From: Piezodorus guildinii
Lineage: Eukaryota > Arthropoda > Insecta > Hemiptera > Pentatomidae
NCBI GenBank assembly: GCA_023052935.1
Contig: CM041292.1
Location: 100,790,426-100,854,425, forward strand
Length of the DNA: 64,000 nucleotides
Direction of reading: 5' to 3'
Positions 1 to 11,445 of this stretch are shown one piece after another (position 1 is the first letter of the stretch; every line of letters starts with the position of its first letter). The translations under genes and the position numbers were made by a program. The notes beneath the pieces are model-generated. The model did no database searches, was not told where the DNA came from, and saw nothing but the letters and a program-made list of their open reading frames with translations.

Positions 1-240
1 AAGGGAACAGAATGGCGAATACGAGTAGGTAGGAAATTCCAGAAGGCGGATATAAAGGAGTGATCAAAATATTTAGTCCTATGGGTGGAAACGTAAAGAT
101 CGGAATTGTGGGATCTTGTTTCAAGAGAGTGGACTGAGGATTTAAATTGAAGGATACTATGAATGTATGGAGAGTGCTGGGAGTTCATGATTATTTAAAA
201 AAAGGTATGATCAGAGAAAATATTTCCTTCACCACTTCAA
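1..240 (-). pseudogene. CR1-like LINE ORF2 C-terminal fragment
   Basis: Read on the minus strand, this stretch matches the better preserved antisense CR1-like fragment at 55575-55790 over most of its length. Both share the blocks around 'gagtaggtaggaaattcc', 'tgatcaaaa', 'gatcttgttt' and 'gggagtt'. It therefore encodes the degenerate C-terminal part of a CR1-like ORF2 (the region after the reverse transcriptase, ending in a WNS-type tail). The element runs off the left edge of the window, so its 3' end is not seen. No open frame of any length remains. Confidence 0.65.
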
Positions 241-825
241 CTCGTTGTATACTATATATAATTGTTCACACTTGTCACTCAGCCCTCGAAAATAAGCGAA
301 TTAAATAAATACAAGGAAAAAAAGCGGATTAAGTAAATAAACAAAAACATTTAATAATACGGTACAGTTGTACAATGTTTAACAAGTAAAATATATTATA
401 TGAATTGGTTGTAAAGACAAAATGAACGAATTATTATTGTAAGCCAATGTCAACCATTCAAAAGAATAAAAACTATGCCGTTCTAGTGTACTATTAATAT
501 TCATAATACCATTTCACTATATGTTTATTCATGTAGGTATGCCGTCCTTATCTACTCTTAATAGTTTAGAAAGAACAGGTTCTCAAACAGATTACCGACC
601 TATTTAAATTAGAATGAGGAGGTAGAGATTTATATGGTGAGATCGAAAAAGAGTATGTAAGATGTGCCATTAGAATATTGTAATATATACGTTTTCATTT
701 TAGATTGGATAAGGTAATGATGAATGATTAAAATGCATCTATATCTGATGTTTTCTTAACCGTCATTTGTGGATAGAATCGGTATATACAATTAAATCTA
801 AAAAATATTTTAGCATGAATCTATA
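241..825. other. No recognisable feature
   Basis: AT-rich sequence with short direct repeats only. I see no coding signal, tRNA or transposon end. Confidence 0.5.
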
Positions 826-1500
826 TTACGAGCCATGGTTTTTTAAGTAAGTACCGTTTTGGAATTTAAAAAAAAGACGTGCAAAGATATTGCAATAATT
901 TTATTTTTACATGAAAGCCTGTACCTTAATCTGCATTTCTACATTACATAACATCAATGAATTTTGAGGCAGTTGTCATAACGCGGCACCAGTTTTTGAA
1001 TACCCTCCTCAAAAAATTCTGCCGCCTGACTTGTTAAACGACGTGGACGAAACATGAGTGGCCGACGTCACACCAGAATCCAAACAAGTTTAAGCAAACA
1101 ATTTCTGCCCGGAAAATCATGTGCACAGTTTTTTGGGACAGAAAAGGAGTATTGCTAGTGGAGTTTCTGCCTCGTAATGAGACAATAAATGTTACCATTT
1201 GTTCCTGCACTTGAAAAACACCTGGGCGGTCGGCGTCTTTAAGACGATAACGAAGTCAAAACATTTGTGATGCAGTGGTTAACAAGTCAGGCGGCAGAAT
1301 GTTTTGAGGAGGGTATTCAAAAACTGGTGCCGCGTTATGACAAGTGCCTCAAAATTCATGGAAATTATGTAGAAATAATTGAATAATAGAAATGTAGATT
1401 AAGGTACAGGCTTTCATGTAAAAATAAAATTATTGCGATATCTGTGCACGTCTTTTTTTTAATTTCATAACGGTACTTACTTAAAAAATATGCCTCGTAG
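826..1500 (+). mobile_element. Palindromic mariner-derived element
   Basis: Two arms of about 212 and 222 bp (826-1037 and 1279-1500) are near-perfect reverse complements, flanking a 240-bp centre. The outer ends are mariner-like terminal inverted repeats ('ttacgagccatggttttt' against the complement of 'aaaatatgcctcgtag'), next to TA-rich flanks. The right arm is the natural 3' end of a mariner: transposase C-terminus, 3' UTR, terminal repeat. The left arm is an inverted duplicate of it that replaces the 5' half of the gene. The element is thus a foldback, non-autonomous derivative. Confidence 0.85.
1038..1390 (+). pseudogene. Mariner transposase C-terminal remnant
   Basis: Translation in shifting frames gives typical mariner landmarks. 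A 'VDET*VADVTPESKQ' block near 1043-1090 holds the second catalytic aspartate motif with a stop replacing the tryptophan. 'MCTVFWDRKGVLLVEFLP' lies at about 1119-1172, with the third-aspartate region. A C-terminal 'VKTFVMQWLTSQAAECFEEG' segment (about 1250-1310) follows. The N-terminal DNA-binding half is missing, and there are at least two stops and one frameshift. It cannot make a working transposase. Family assignment comes from these motifs; the subfamily is not determined. Confidence 0.85.
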
Positions 1501-3479
1501 TTCAATACAAATTTTAAACGAACACTGAAAACAAAAGAAAGAGAGTTCTCGGTCAGACAACCTTAATCTGACCCTAGGTTTTCTACTAATTATTTTCACA
1601 AATTAGAAGAAAGAAATAGACCATTAGGAGATAGATAGAAGAAATAGAAATTGACTTTTATCGAAGTAGAAGAAATCAAAAAGTGAGTGACGTTGTATAG
1701 GATTATAGTAAAAACCCAACTCAAATAAATCAAAAGAAACAAAACACTTATTTTTAGATATCGAATTAATTTAATCAGATTCAGATCGATGGAATGTTTT
1801 AGCGTATTAATATTCAAAGTGGAGAGGCGCATGTATAATAGCTGACGAGATTCGCTATTCCCCAATACAATAAGGATGCCGAAGGCAAAATTTTTTTTTA
1901 ATTATCGGAGCGAAACGAAGGAAAAAGCTAAAATTTCTAGCCGTGATAAAATTGAATTCAAATCAAATTTATTTGCTAGGTATATTTATTTAGCATCTTT
2001 TCCGACTTCGATGTGAACCAACTATTTTTTTTTGTGTGAACAGATAAAGAAATATATATTACTCTTCACTTCTGTACAGAGCAATAATCCAGTTATTTCA
2101 TCAATTTTATCCATCCAGTTTAATTATTACTAAATTACTAATTAATTTACTACTATATAATTAATAAAAAAAAATTAAGGCTTGTAGGAAGAGTATCTAT
2201 TGTGACGACGATTTATTTATCTCACTGAATATGTACTTCATGAATGTTAAGTCGTTTGATAATCATCCGATGGCACCTTTGGAAAACGTCAGATTGTTTC
2301 AGCATAGTCCAATTTCTAATGATACTCTAGACACTTTAATGTATTTAGTTAAGCCATTTTTATATCCTGATCCTTTAACTCTTACCAGAAGGACCTCCTA
2401 TTTCATTAAATATGTAAAATCTATATGACAATAGTAAAGCCAATTTGGATTTAAGGAGATAATCTTCAGTCTCCATTTGATCCTTGAAACCCTCCCGAAT
2501 TAAAAAAATCATGAATTTTCATACCTTTCTCTCAAATTTTACCTTTCATCAACGAAGTCCGTATGAACAATATGTTAGTAACTTTTAATTCTATTCGATT
2601 TTTTCTGTGGACAAAAAAAAAAAAAAAAGATGGATTAGGAATCTTTTATTAGAAAAATAATATTGTACGGCCAGGAATGGCTAGTATGAGCACAAACCGA
2701 TGTCATATCTGTACACTCCAGTTTACATAAAGCAGTTGTATTATCTACTATATTTTTAATTTTTAAATATTACATTATGTATATATGTATATATATTGTT
2801 ATGTATTTAGGTTAGAAACTGAGGGGAGTAAGTTCATTATTAAATAATTTTGATATTAATCCAGTAAAAGTTAAAAAGGCGTTTGCCTACCTTCCTAGAA
2901 ATTCCAATGGCCATCCCGCGATACAGCGGAAACTTCCTAGACCCCAGCTACTAAGCTTGACGAAGGCTGCACTGGACACTTCCCATATTAGCCACGCCAC
3001 CCTTTGTTCGGAATGAGGTCGACAATTTCCTAAATATGGTACTTTTGAAAAGAAGAAAGGAGAGAAGTGACGAGGTTGTTCCATTCTCAAGAAGTCAAAG
3101 AAAGTCCAGCGAGAGAAATGGTCGAGTTCCATCCACAAGAAGATAATGTCGGAGAGCAGTTGAAGGTCTAAGAGCTTAGAAGGGACGACTAAGACAATTT
3201 CCACCTCAGCCAGCCGACTAAGTGTCAGAAGGTAACCTTTTTTTGTAATATTGTTTGGCAAGATAAGCTATAAGAAAACCCTCAGTATTCTAAGGCATAG
3301 ATTAAACGTTAAAACTGATAATAATAATAATTTCTTTATTGAAACTTGTTTATTTTAATATTCCCCTGCATGCAATCTATTGGGATTGGTAAACACGATA
3401 CCATTGGAAAAGGAAATCCTATGGTTCGAGTAAACATAGTTTATAGATTATCAATTAATGTGTTTTTTGAAGGTTCTGC
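1501..3479. other. AT-rich interval, no supported gene
   Basis: Mostly low-complexity AT-rich DNA. The stretch 2887-3261 is less AT-rich and open on the minus strand for 124 codons, but it shows no motif I recognise and has stops in the other frames, so I do not call it a gene. A short (ATAT) run lies near 2780. Confidence 0.4.
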
Positions 3480-3950
3480 AGCCTCAGAAAATCAGCCGGT
3501 TGGCGCAACATACGCATGAAGCTGTCCTCAGCCTCCTCGATCTTTCTGCCCCAGACAGTCCTGTCTGCAGTATGTCTTGTGCTTATTCCTGCTCTTCTCA
3601 GGTCTGAAAGTACGTTGTCTTTCCATCAGGATCTTGGCCTGCCCCTAGGTCTTGTGTCACTTGGAGTGCTCCTATATACTTTTAGCGGGCCCCTGCTACT
3701 TTTTATTCTGAGCACGTGTCCGATCCATTTCATTCTCTGCAATCTGGCGAAACTTGAAATGTTAAAATCGTGGTAATCGGCCTACAGTTTCGCATTTTTG
3801 CGCAGACGCCGCCTCGAAGTTCACAAAGACGATCCATATAGAAAGGCCGAATTCATACATCTTTTCCCCCAGTTTTTTAAGAGTGATGATTTGATCAATT
3901 GTGGAGATCAGCCTGTTATACAGTGCAATGGAAAATACTTTATATGTCAC
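3480..3950 (-). pseudogene. Degenerate LINE ORF2 remnant (RT core piece and C-terminus)
   Basis: On the minus strand the right part encodes 'YKVFSIALYNRLI' and 'LGEKMYEFGLSIWIVFVNFE', matching the LINE reverse transcriptase segment just before the first catalytic aspartate (normally VDF.KAFD; here VNFE). The frame then jumps to 'MKWIGHVLRIK', 'RPRGRPRS*WKD' and 'DRTVWGRKIEEAE', which are hallmarks of the ORF2 C-terminus of RTE-like insect LINEs. The central RT with the YADD box is deleted and several frameshifts are present. The plus-strand frame at 3516-3776 is only its antisense shadow. Confidence 0.75.
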
Positions 3951-5474
3951 TACTCATATGATGAAGATAAATTTTGTGACAGAAAGGATTACCAAGTAAC
4001 GCAGTAACTCATTCAATTGGCAGATCTTTTGAAATTTCATCTGGAATTTTCATTAGCTGGTAATTTCATCACTTCTTCTATAACAAATCATATTCTGTAT
4101 TTTTCAAGGCGGCGTTTTCAGGAAAATAAGATTAATAGATATAATAATAAAATAAATAATTAAAATTAAAAATAAAGTGGAATAGAGGAGAGTAAAAATT
4201 TGTATTTATTTAATTCGAATATTTTAAATGGGTAATATTTTTCCGGTAAAGTATGTTTTAAAGCTTTTTACCCAGCTAATTTATTCTTTGTGCGACGAAA
4301 ATTAACACTAATTGTACACTAAAACTACATGATAATGAGAGGACACAGTTCCTAAGTGACGCAGTTTTTAAAGCTAATTAACCTTTTGGAGTGAATTATA
4401 ATGTCCATGGATATTAAGTTATCAAAAAAGCTACAAAGGTTAGCACATTCTTACGTAAAGCTAATGATAAAATAATTACATAAGAACATAAAAGAAGGTT
4501 GCACGTAATTAGTTTGTATGTAACTGATGAAATCAGATTATACTACAAAGGAGACAGAATTTCTTAATCGCAAAAAAAAGAGAGTATATTTTTATTGGTA
4601 TGATTTTTTTCTCATTCAAAATACCCTTTTATATATATATACTCTTTCTCCGTATACATAAAATGATCTTCTAATGATCAGGGTTTTCGTGAACTCCTTT
4701 TAAACCAGACGACGGATTTTTATACGGTTTTCATTATAATTTGTTTCATGAACCATGAGTAGTAATGAAGACGTATAATATGCCTTTGAGAAAAGTTAAT
4801 ATGCAATATAATAAGCCGTACAAGTTAATAGTAAGTATTTATAAACGCATAAAAATATGAAGATATGTTGTTTATAATATTGTAATGAGGAAGATTATAG
4901 TTATTAACTGTTGGCACCTTACAGTATCGTACTGATTATATTTTTCTATGATTTCATGAAAATAGAAGCCGCCAATGTAAACTACAATACATGGGACTCA
5001 CATGGACACTAAATTAAACTTTTAAAATACATTTAGAAAAAGTTAATTTGAGACATAAAATCGAATAAAATAGCAACCGGTTAACAAAACAAACGAAGAA
5101 ATTGATCCGCTTTTAATTTATTGACCAATGTATGGCGTTATGAATGGGCGTTATAAAATAAACTTACTTTCTATTAGTGCTCTTTTCATTACGATGAAAT
5201 CATAATCCCAAATAAATAAATTATGGTTACATACTAGTTAATCATAAATATTAACTAATAAAAATACCTACATCATTGACTCAAAAAACACTCTTATTGA
5301 GATTGCACAAGTTTATAACTTTTCCAATCCTTGTAATTCTTGAAACTGGAACTGTTTAGATAAGGAACTGAAGTTTCAGAGAAAAAAATAATAATTTATG
5401 CTACGTTACGTATGCTAAAAATTTCCAACTTAAAATTTAACAAAAAAAAAACAAAGCAAAAGGAGAAAAATGTG
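3951..5474. other. AT-rich interval, no supported gene
   Basis: Only AT-rich sequence with short homopolymers and a small TATA run near 4630. Nothing codes convincingly. Confidence 0.45.
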
Positions 5475-5894
5475 AAGGAGAAACTGTCAGTGAAGATTGA
5501 TGACTCAAGTTAAGACTGAGCCACAGACGGCAAGGGGTGAGTGAGATGAATTGGTAAGCTGATCACAAGGATTTTCCGATAATAAAAGAAATAAATCAGA
5601 CCCTTCCTAAAGAACTTAACCTTCTATTTTCTACCACAAAGACTGTCCACAGTAATGGAATTTCTATCAGGAGTACACCTGGACGTGTTAAACCGGACAA
5701 TTAGTCCAACTGGAAAAATATTGAAGAGGGGAACACTGAGAATAATATTACTTAATTTATTTATTTGGGGAAAACTTCCTTTAGAATAGTACAGAATACG
5801 ATAAATAAGGATAAAAAATACAGTGAAAAGTAATAAGTAAAAATAAAAAGACAAATGACAGACGGAAAAAAAAAATATATATATATATATATAA

Positions 5895-6811
5895 ATGGTC
5901 AACTGCAAAATATGCAACAAAACAGCCGGTCGAGATGACAAATTACGTTTGGCGTGTACGATTTGTCAAAACGTATTTCACACTAAATGTATAAAATTAG
6001 AATTTGCAGACCAAGAGGGATTAAAAAAATGGGTCTGCACTGACTGTGAATCGTCATCGCGGGCATCACCAGACATGGAGTCTAGTTCCGCGATCGACCT
6101 GCTGAGAGCGCTGACCGAAGAAGTTAGGGAAATGAAGGCTAAACTTCAACCCATCGACGAACTAAAAGATATAAAGGAAACGCTGGAAAAACATTCGGAA
6201 TTATCTTTTCAAAATATGGAAAGATTGCAAAAAATTGAAGAACTTCTGGAAAATCAAAAAAATCAGATCGAAAAACTGACATTGGAAAACCAGACATTAA
6301 AAGAAAAAGTAGTCACTCTAGAAGCACGTGTAAATAGCGCTGAACAAAGCCAGTTGAACAACACAATTGAAATTAGAGGTATACCGGAAAGGCCGGGTGA
6401 GACCGTAGTGGGAACGATACTTAGCGTCGGCGCGGGCCTGGGCGTCCAGCTCAGCCCTGGAGACCTGGACTACGCGGTACGTCTGAGGCCCAAGTCACCT
6501 GGGACCCCGGGGACCATCATTGCTCGTTTCATCAGACGGACGGTGAAAGACGATTTGGTGAGACAGCGAAAAGTGAAAAGAGACTTTTCTACGCGCCACC
6601 TCGGATGGGAACAAAACAATAGTCAACTGTCTACGTCAGCGAGGCAATGACAACCACTAACAGGCACTTATACTGGCTGGCCAGACAGAAAAAGGTGTCG
6701 GCCAATATTAAATATGTGTGGTTTAGTGGGGGTCGTGTCAGGTGCCGGAAGTCGGATGGTTGCCCAGCTGTAATTATAAATAAATCATCCGACTTAGATG
6801 CTTTTGTTTGA
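5895..6811 (+). pseudogene. CR1-like ORF1: PHD finger, coiled coil, FP-like domain
   Basis: The ATG at 5895 follows a (TA)n run. Residues 4-51 form a PHD/RING-like finger (CKIC, CTIC, HTKC, CTDC cysteine-histidine pairs). Residues 72-152 are a heptad-rich coiled coil. From residue 155 ('NNTIEIRGIPE') comes a region like the FP-like domain found in ORF1 of CR1-group LINEs. The first frame ends at 6650. A frameshift near 6615-6632 restores the domain end: 'VYVSEAMTTTNRHLYWLAR', then 'IKYVWFSGGRVRCRK', stopping at TGA 6809-6811. Such proteins coat element RNA and drive particle formation (family knowledge). With the shift the gene is broken. The restored frame is the same frame as the downstream repeat reading frame. 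Confidence 0.85.
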
Positions 6812-8263
6812 AAATTTAGTTTAAGTTACCAATATTATGTTTGTCTTTTTTTCTATTTTATGTTTTTTAAAGATTTATTATTTTTGTTTAGTTTCTTTCG
6901 CTCTATAAAAGTCATAAATTTTAGTTTGTTGTTTTGGAACATTTTCAATTTATATCCGCATTATTTCTAATATTATATTCAATTTTCTTTTTTTCACCTT
7001 TATAGTCATTATTTATGTATATTATCCATCTGTATTTTATTTTATTTTGAAACATTTAGTCTGAACCTATATTTTCCTTTGAAATTATCAATTTCTCTTT
7101 GGTATATTTTTATTTTATATTTACAAGCTTTTTATTTTAATATTCTATTTACCTTTTGTTTAACCTTTATTATATGTATCTACATGTTTATATTTTATTT
7201 GATTTTTTCTAATTCTTTTAGCCTATACTTATATTTTGCTTTCAAGTTATCAATTTCACTTTGGAATATTTCTATCTTATATCCGCATTATTTTAACTTG
7301 AATATTTTATATACTTTCTTTTTCACCCACATGATAATTACCTATATGTTCTATCTGTCTGTATTTATTTCATTTTATTTTTTATTTTTTCTCCTAAAAC
7401 ATAGTCCAAATTTATATTTTCTTTTAAAATTATCTAATTTTCTTTGGTATATTTTTATTTTATATTCACCTTCTTATTGCAATATTCTATTTACTTTTTG
7501 TTTAATCTTTATTATCAGCATCTATATTTTATTTTATTTTTCTAAATCACTTATCCTATACTTATATTTACCTCTCAAGTTATCAATTTTTCTGTGGAAT
7601 ATTTCTATTTTATATCCACATTATTTCAACTTGAATATGTTATCTACTTTTTTTTCACTTTATAATCTTTATCTATATGATCTATCTGTCTGTATTTATT
7701 TTATTTTATTTATTTATTTTCTATTTTTCCTAAAACTAAGCCTAAATTTATATTTTCTTTTAAAATTATCAAATTTTCTTTGGGATATTTTTATTTTATA
7801 TCCACATTTTTCTCATTACCACATGCTATTCACTTTCTATCTTTATAACCATTATCTATATGTAATGACTGTCTGTATATATTACTATTATTTATTTTTT
7901 TCTTCGAAAAGGTATAGTCTAATATTACATTTTCTTTTAAAATCAAATTTTCCTCGGAATATTTTTATATCCACACTCTTCTTATTGCTATACCATATTT
8001 ATTTTTCTATTATTTTCATAATTGTTATGAATATGTCTCATCTGCCAGTATTTTGTTTGTTTTCTAAAAGGTTTAGTATAAATTTATATTATCTTTTAAA
8101 ATTATCAATTTTTCTTTGCTTTATTTTTTATCATGTTTTGCTGTATGCCTACACTATGTATGATCGTGAAATGATGTATACCTTAAGAAATTGCAATAAC
8201 CTACCTCCTGACTTCCAACCCTTTCACAGTTATTCTCATTCCCACCTCTACAGTCATGACTAA
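6812..8263 (+). repeat. In-frame hydrophobic tandem repeat between ORF1 and ORF2
   Basis: The plus strand is extremely T-rich and built from about eight diverged tandem units, starting near 6911 and ending near 8130. Each unit has a 'KLSISLWYIFILY'-type core. Measured between cores from 7082, the units are 54, 61, 50, 62, 59 and 53 codons, all multiples of three. Units alternate between a type A core (WYIFILY, then NILFTFC) and a type B core (WNISILYPHYFNLN), so there is a dimeric higher order. The frame is open from 6971 to the TAA at 8261-8263. Only two stops interrupt it as far back as ORF1: TGA 6809-6811 and TAA 6968-6970. It overlaps the ORF2 ATG (8256) by 'ATGACTAA'. The predicted product is strongly hydrophobic. 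No ATG lies at the start of the open stretch. Confidence 0.75.
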
Positions 8264-11057
8264 CATTCTCACCTCATGTCACATTAATGCACAATCCCAG
8301 ATTGCCCACTATGATGAATTTCAAAATTATTTTCTCGACAATTTTTACCACATCATAGCAGTATCTGAAACCTGGTTAAAACCTTTTATTCCTTCCTCCC
8401 ATGTATCCCTCACCAATTACTCCTTTCTTCGCCATGACAGATCGGATCGTAGGAGTGGTGGGGTGGGGCTGTATATACACGACAGTCTCAAGGCCAAAAT
8501 CCTTCTCGAATCCCCTTCTCCTGATCATCCTCACATCGAATACCTGTTTGTGGAAATCTCTACTCCTTCATCTCCTCTTCTGTATGCCATTGTTTATCGA
8601 CCTCCTCAAGTCCCATTCGATACCCTTTTTGAATCCTCCCTAGTCCAATTCGTCTCCAAGTACTCCAACATCATCATCTCCGGAGATTTCAATGCTAATA
8701 TGATCTCTGAATCTCACGATAAATCCTTCCTGGTAAACCTACTGTTTTCCCTAAATCTTTATCTAGTTCCATACCTCCCTACCCATCATACGCACCTATC
8801 CGACTCCTGGCTGGATCTTCACATAACTGATTCATCTGTAAAGGTCCTTTCATCCTCTCAGCACCCGGTACCGTTTCTTTCATCACATGATCTCATAGAG
8901 ATTTCATACAACCTACCTATAAAATCCTTCACTCCTAAAGTAGTCACCTATCGTGGTTTGGACCTCCTTTCCTACGAATCCCTTTAAACTGATCTCGAAA
9001 AACTCCATTGGGATACTATATACTCCCACAATTCAATCAACCCAATGATATCCATTCTCACTTCAAACTTAAAAACCATACTTGACACCCATGCTCCTCT
9101 TAAAACCCGAACCTTACGCCGTCCCACTGCTCCTTGGCTGACCCCTGAACTAAAGGATCTGATGAAAAGAAGAGAAGCAGCTAGACGTAAATTCCGCCGC
9201 ACTCGCTTTCCAGATGACTATGTCAGTTTTAAGCAACTTCGGAACAGAACCCAGGACGCAGTGCGACGTGCGAAATCCCTCTATATCCACAGCGCCTTGT
9301 CCAATGCTCCAGATCCTAAATCCAAATGGAAAATCCTCCGAAAATTATCTCTTCCAGAATCCAATAACTGCTATTCCATTCCTGTACCACCAAATGATCT
9401 CAACAAGCATTTCGTATCCTTATCTCCTGACCCATCATCCACTACCGATATTGAACACCACAGTTTTAATCCTGAAAGTTTCTTCTTTACCCATATTTCC
9501 TATGACGAATTATTAACAGCCATTCTTAAATCCCATACAAACGATTACGGACCTGACAACATTCCAGTTAAACTAATAAAATCCTGTCTTCCAGTCCTTA
9601 TACCAGTTTTGTATCATATTTACAATTTTTCCTTGCAAAACTCAATATTCCCTGCTTCTTGGAAAACCGCTTTAGTTAGACCACTTAATAAGATCCCAAA
9701 TCCTACAACACCTTCTGACTTTCGCCCTATTTCCCTTCTTTCTAATCTTTCCAAACCACTAGAACGTATTGTACAAAAGCAATTATCGAATTTCCTGGAA
9801 GAACGTTCCCTTATTAATCCTCTCCAATCCGGCTTCCGACCTGGTCACTCAACGCAATCCGCTCTCCTAAAAATAACTCACGACATACAATATGCAATAG
9901 AACACCAAAAACTTACCATTCTTGTCTTGCTAGATTTTACCAAGGCATTTGACACAGTAGACCATACAATCCTCCTCACCAAACTACGAAACCTTCCTTT
10001 ATCCAATAGCGCTCTGCACTGGTTCAAGTCTTTCCTCTCCGATCGCTCACAGTATGTGGTAGTTCCAGGCCAACCTCCTTCTAGACCTTTGCCATTGTCA
10101 TGTGGTGTTCTCCAGGGATCATCACTATCTCCTACCCTCTTTGCTATCTACGTAAACGACCTTCCCTTCTATATCCATCACTCACAATTCCATATGTATG
10201 CGGATGACCTCCAAATTTATTTATCCTTTCCTCCGTCGGACCTATTACTAGCAACAGAAAAGCTTCAGGAAGATTTAAACAGAATTAGTTGTTGGGCAGC
10301 TGACAACAAGCTAAAGTTAAATGCTGAGAAAACTAAAGCGATAGTAATAGGTTCCAATCCACTCCTTAAAACGCTTTCCCTAATCCCAACTCTATTTTTA
10401 AATAATCAACCTATAAAGTTCCATCAAACCGTCAAAAACCTTGGAGTAACTGTCGATCAATCTCTTTCCTGGAAAATCCATGTTTCCGAAATTTCCCGAC
10501 GCACAATTTCCATCCTAAAACTCCTTAATTATCACCGTCACCTTTTTCCATTTGAAACCCGTAAGCTCTTGGTTTGCTCATTAATATTCCCCCACTTTGA
10601 CTACTGTTGTGCGGTGTATGCGGGTGTCTCTGGAGATCTTGAAGCTAAACTAAAAAGATTATTCAACTGCCTGATACGTTTCATCTTTGGGATATCCAGG
10701 GACACCTCTGTAACCCGATTCTACGATGAGTTAAAGTGGCTTTATCCTTCATACCGTTCTAAGTACCTCCTGGCATCCTTCCTTTACCAAGTTCCCCGAT
10801 CTCAACGTCCATCTTACATCTCAGATATATTTTCATTTAAATCCTCCGTCCACACCTGCAACACTCGTTCGCGACCTTCGGACCTGTATGTAACGCCTCA
10901 TCGAACCGCAGCTTTCGACAGATCTTTCCTTATCCGATCCTCGTCCTTATGGAATTCTATTCCTTCTCATATCCGTCATTCCAATACTCTTCCGGCCTTC
11001 AAATCGCGTTTGTTCAAACACTTTTTGTCGATCCAATTCTCAAATAACCCCACATAA
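8256..11057 (+). pseudogene. CR1-like ORF2: APE endonuclease plus reverse transcriptase, one stop
   Basis: A single frame of 933 codons from ATG 8256 to TAA 11055-11057, interrupted only by TAA at 8985-8987. The endonuclease comes first: CHINAQS near the start, SETWLK (~37), RSGGVGLYI (~70), GDFNAN at residue 143. The usual C-terminal SDH reads SSHDL. The reverse transcriptase follows: FRPISLLSNLSKPLE, SGFRPGHSTQSAL, LDFTKAFDTVDH, GVLQGSSLSPTLFAIYVND and the catalytic YADD at 10197-10208 (residue 648). The C-terminus carries the CR1/L2-type 'SSLWNSIPSHIR' tail. The enzyme nicks target DNA and copies element RNA there. Apart from the stop the frame is intact, so this insertion is young relative to the others. 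Confidence 0.93.
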
Positions 11058-11445
11058 TCAGCAAAGTTCAATAAAAATCAGCAAATAGAGCATAAGAAAA
11101 TGGTTATTTATTATATATTATTATGCATTGTATTCAAACATTAATGTATTTTATGTTACAATTTTCACAAGCATTGTAAATTTATTTTAATTAGCCCTGT
11201 ATATATGAATATGTAAATATTTTATTTTTTGTCTAGTTTGTTTTATTTGTTTTTTTAAATTATTATTATTAGAAGCTACCAGTTAATTTATTACTATTAT
11301 TCATTTTCTTTGTTATTTCTGTTGTTTTTTGTTTATTTTATTATTATTATTACTTTTTTTTTTATTACTCTAAGATACTGAAGTTCCAATTTGATTTGTC
11401 TGTAACATTATTCTGAAGGGACTTGTCCCAGAATAAATAAGGAAT

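Noticed and set aside
2887..3261. 124-codon minus-strand gene
   Set aside because: No motif, no start context, and surrounded by repeat-like AT-rich DNA. Length alone is weak evidence.
3516..3776. Hydrophobic plus-strand protein with signal-peptide look
   Set aside because: It is the antisense of LINE ORF2 C-terminal motifs (3480-3950).
5624..5941. Minus-strand 105-codon frame
   Set aside because: Covers the 5' leader and start of ORF1 on the other strand and includes a TA run; a shadow frame.
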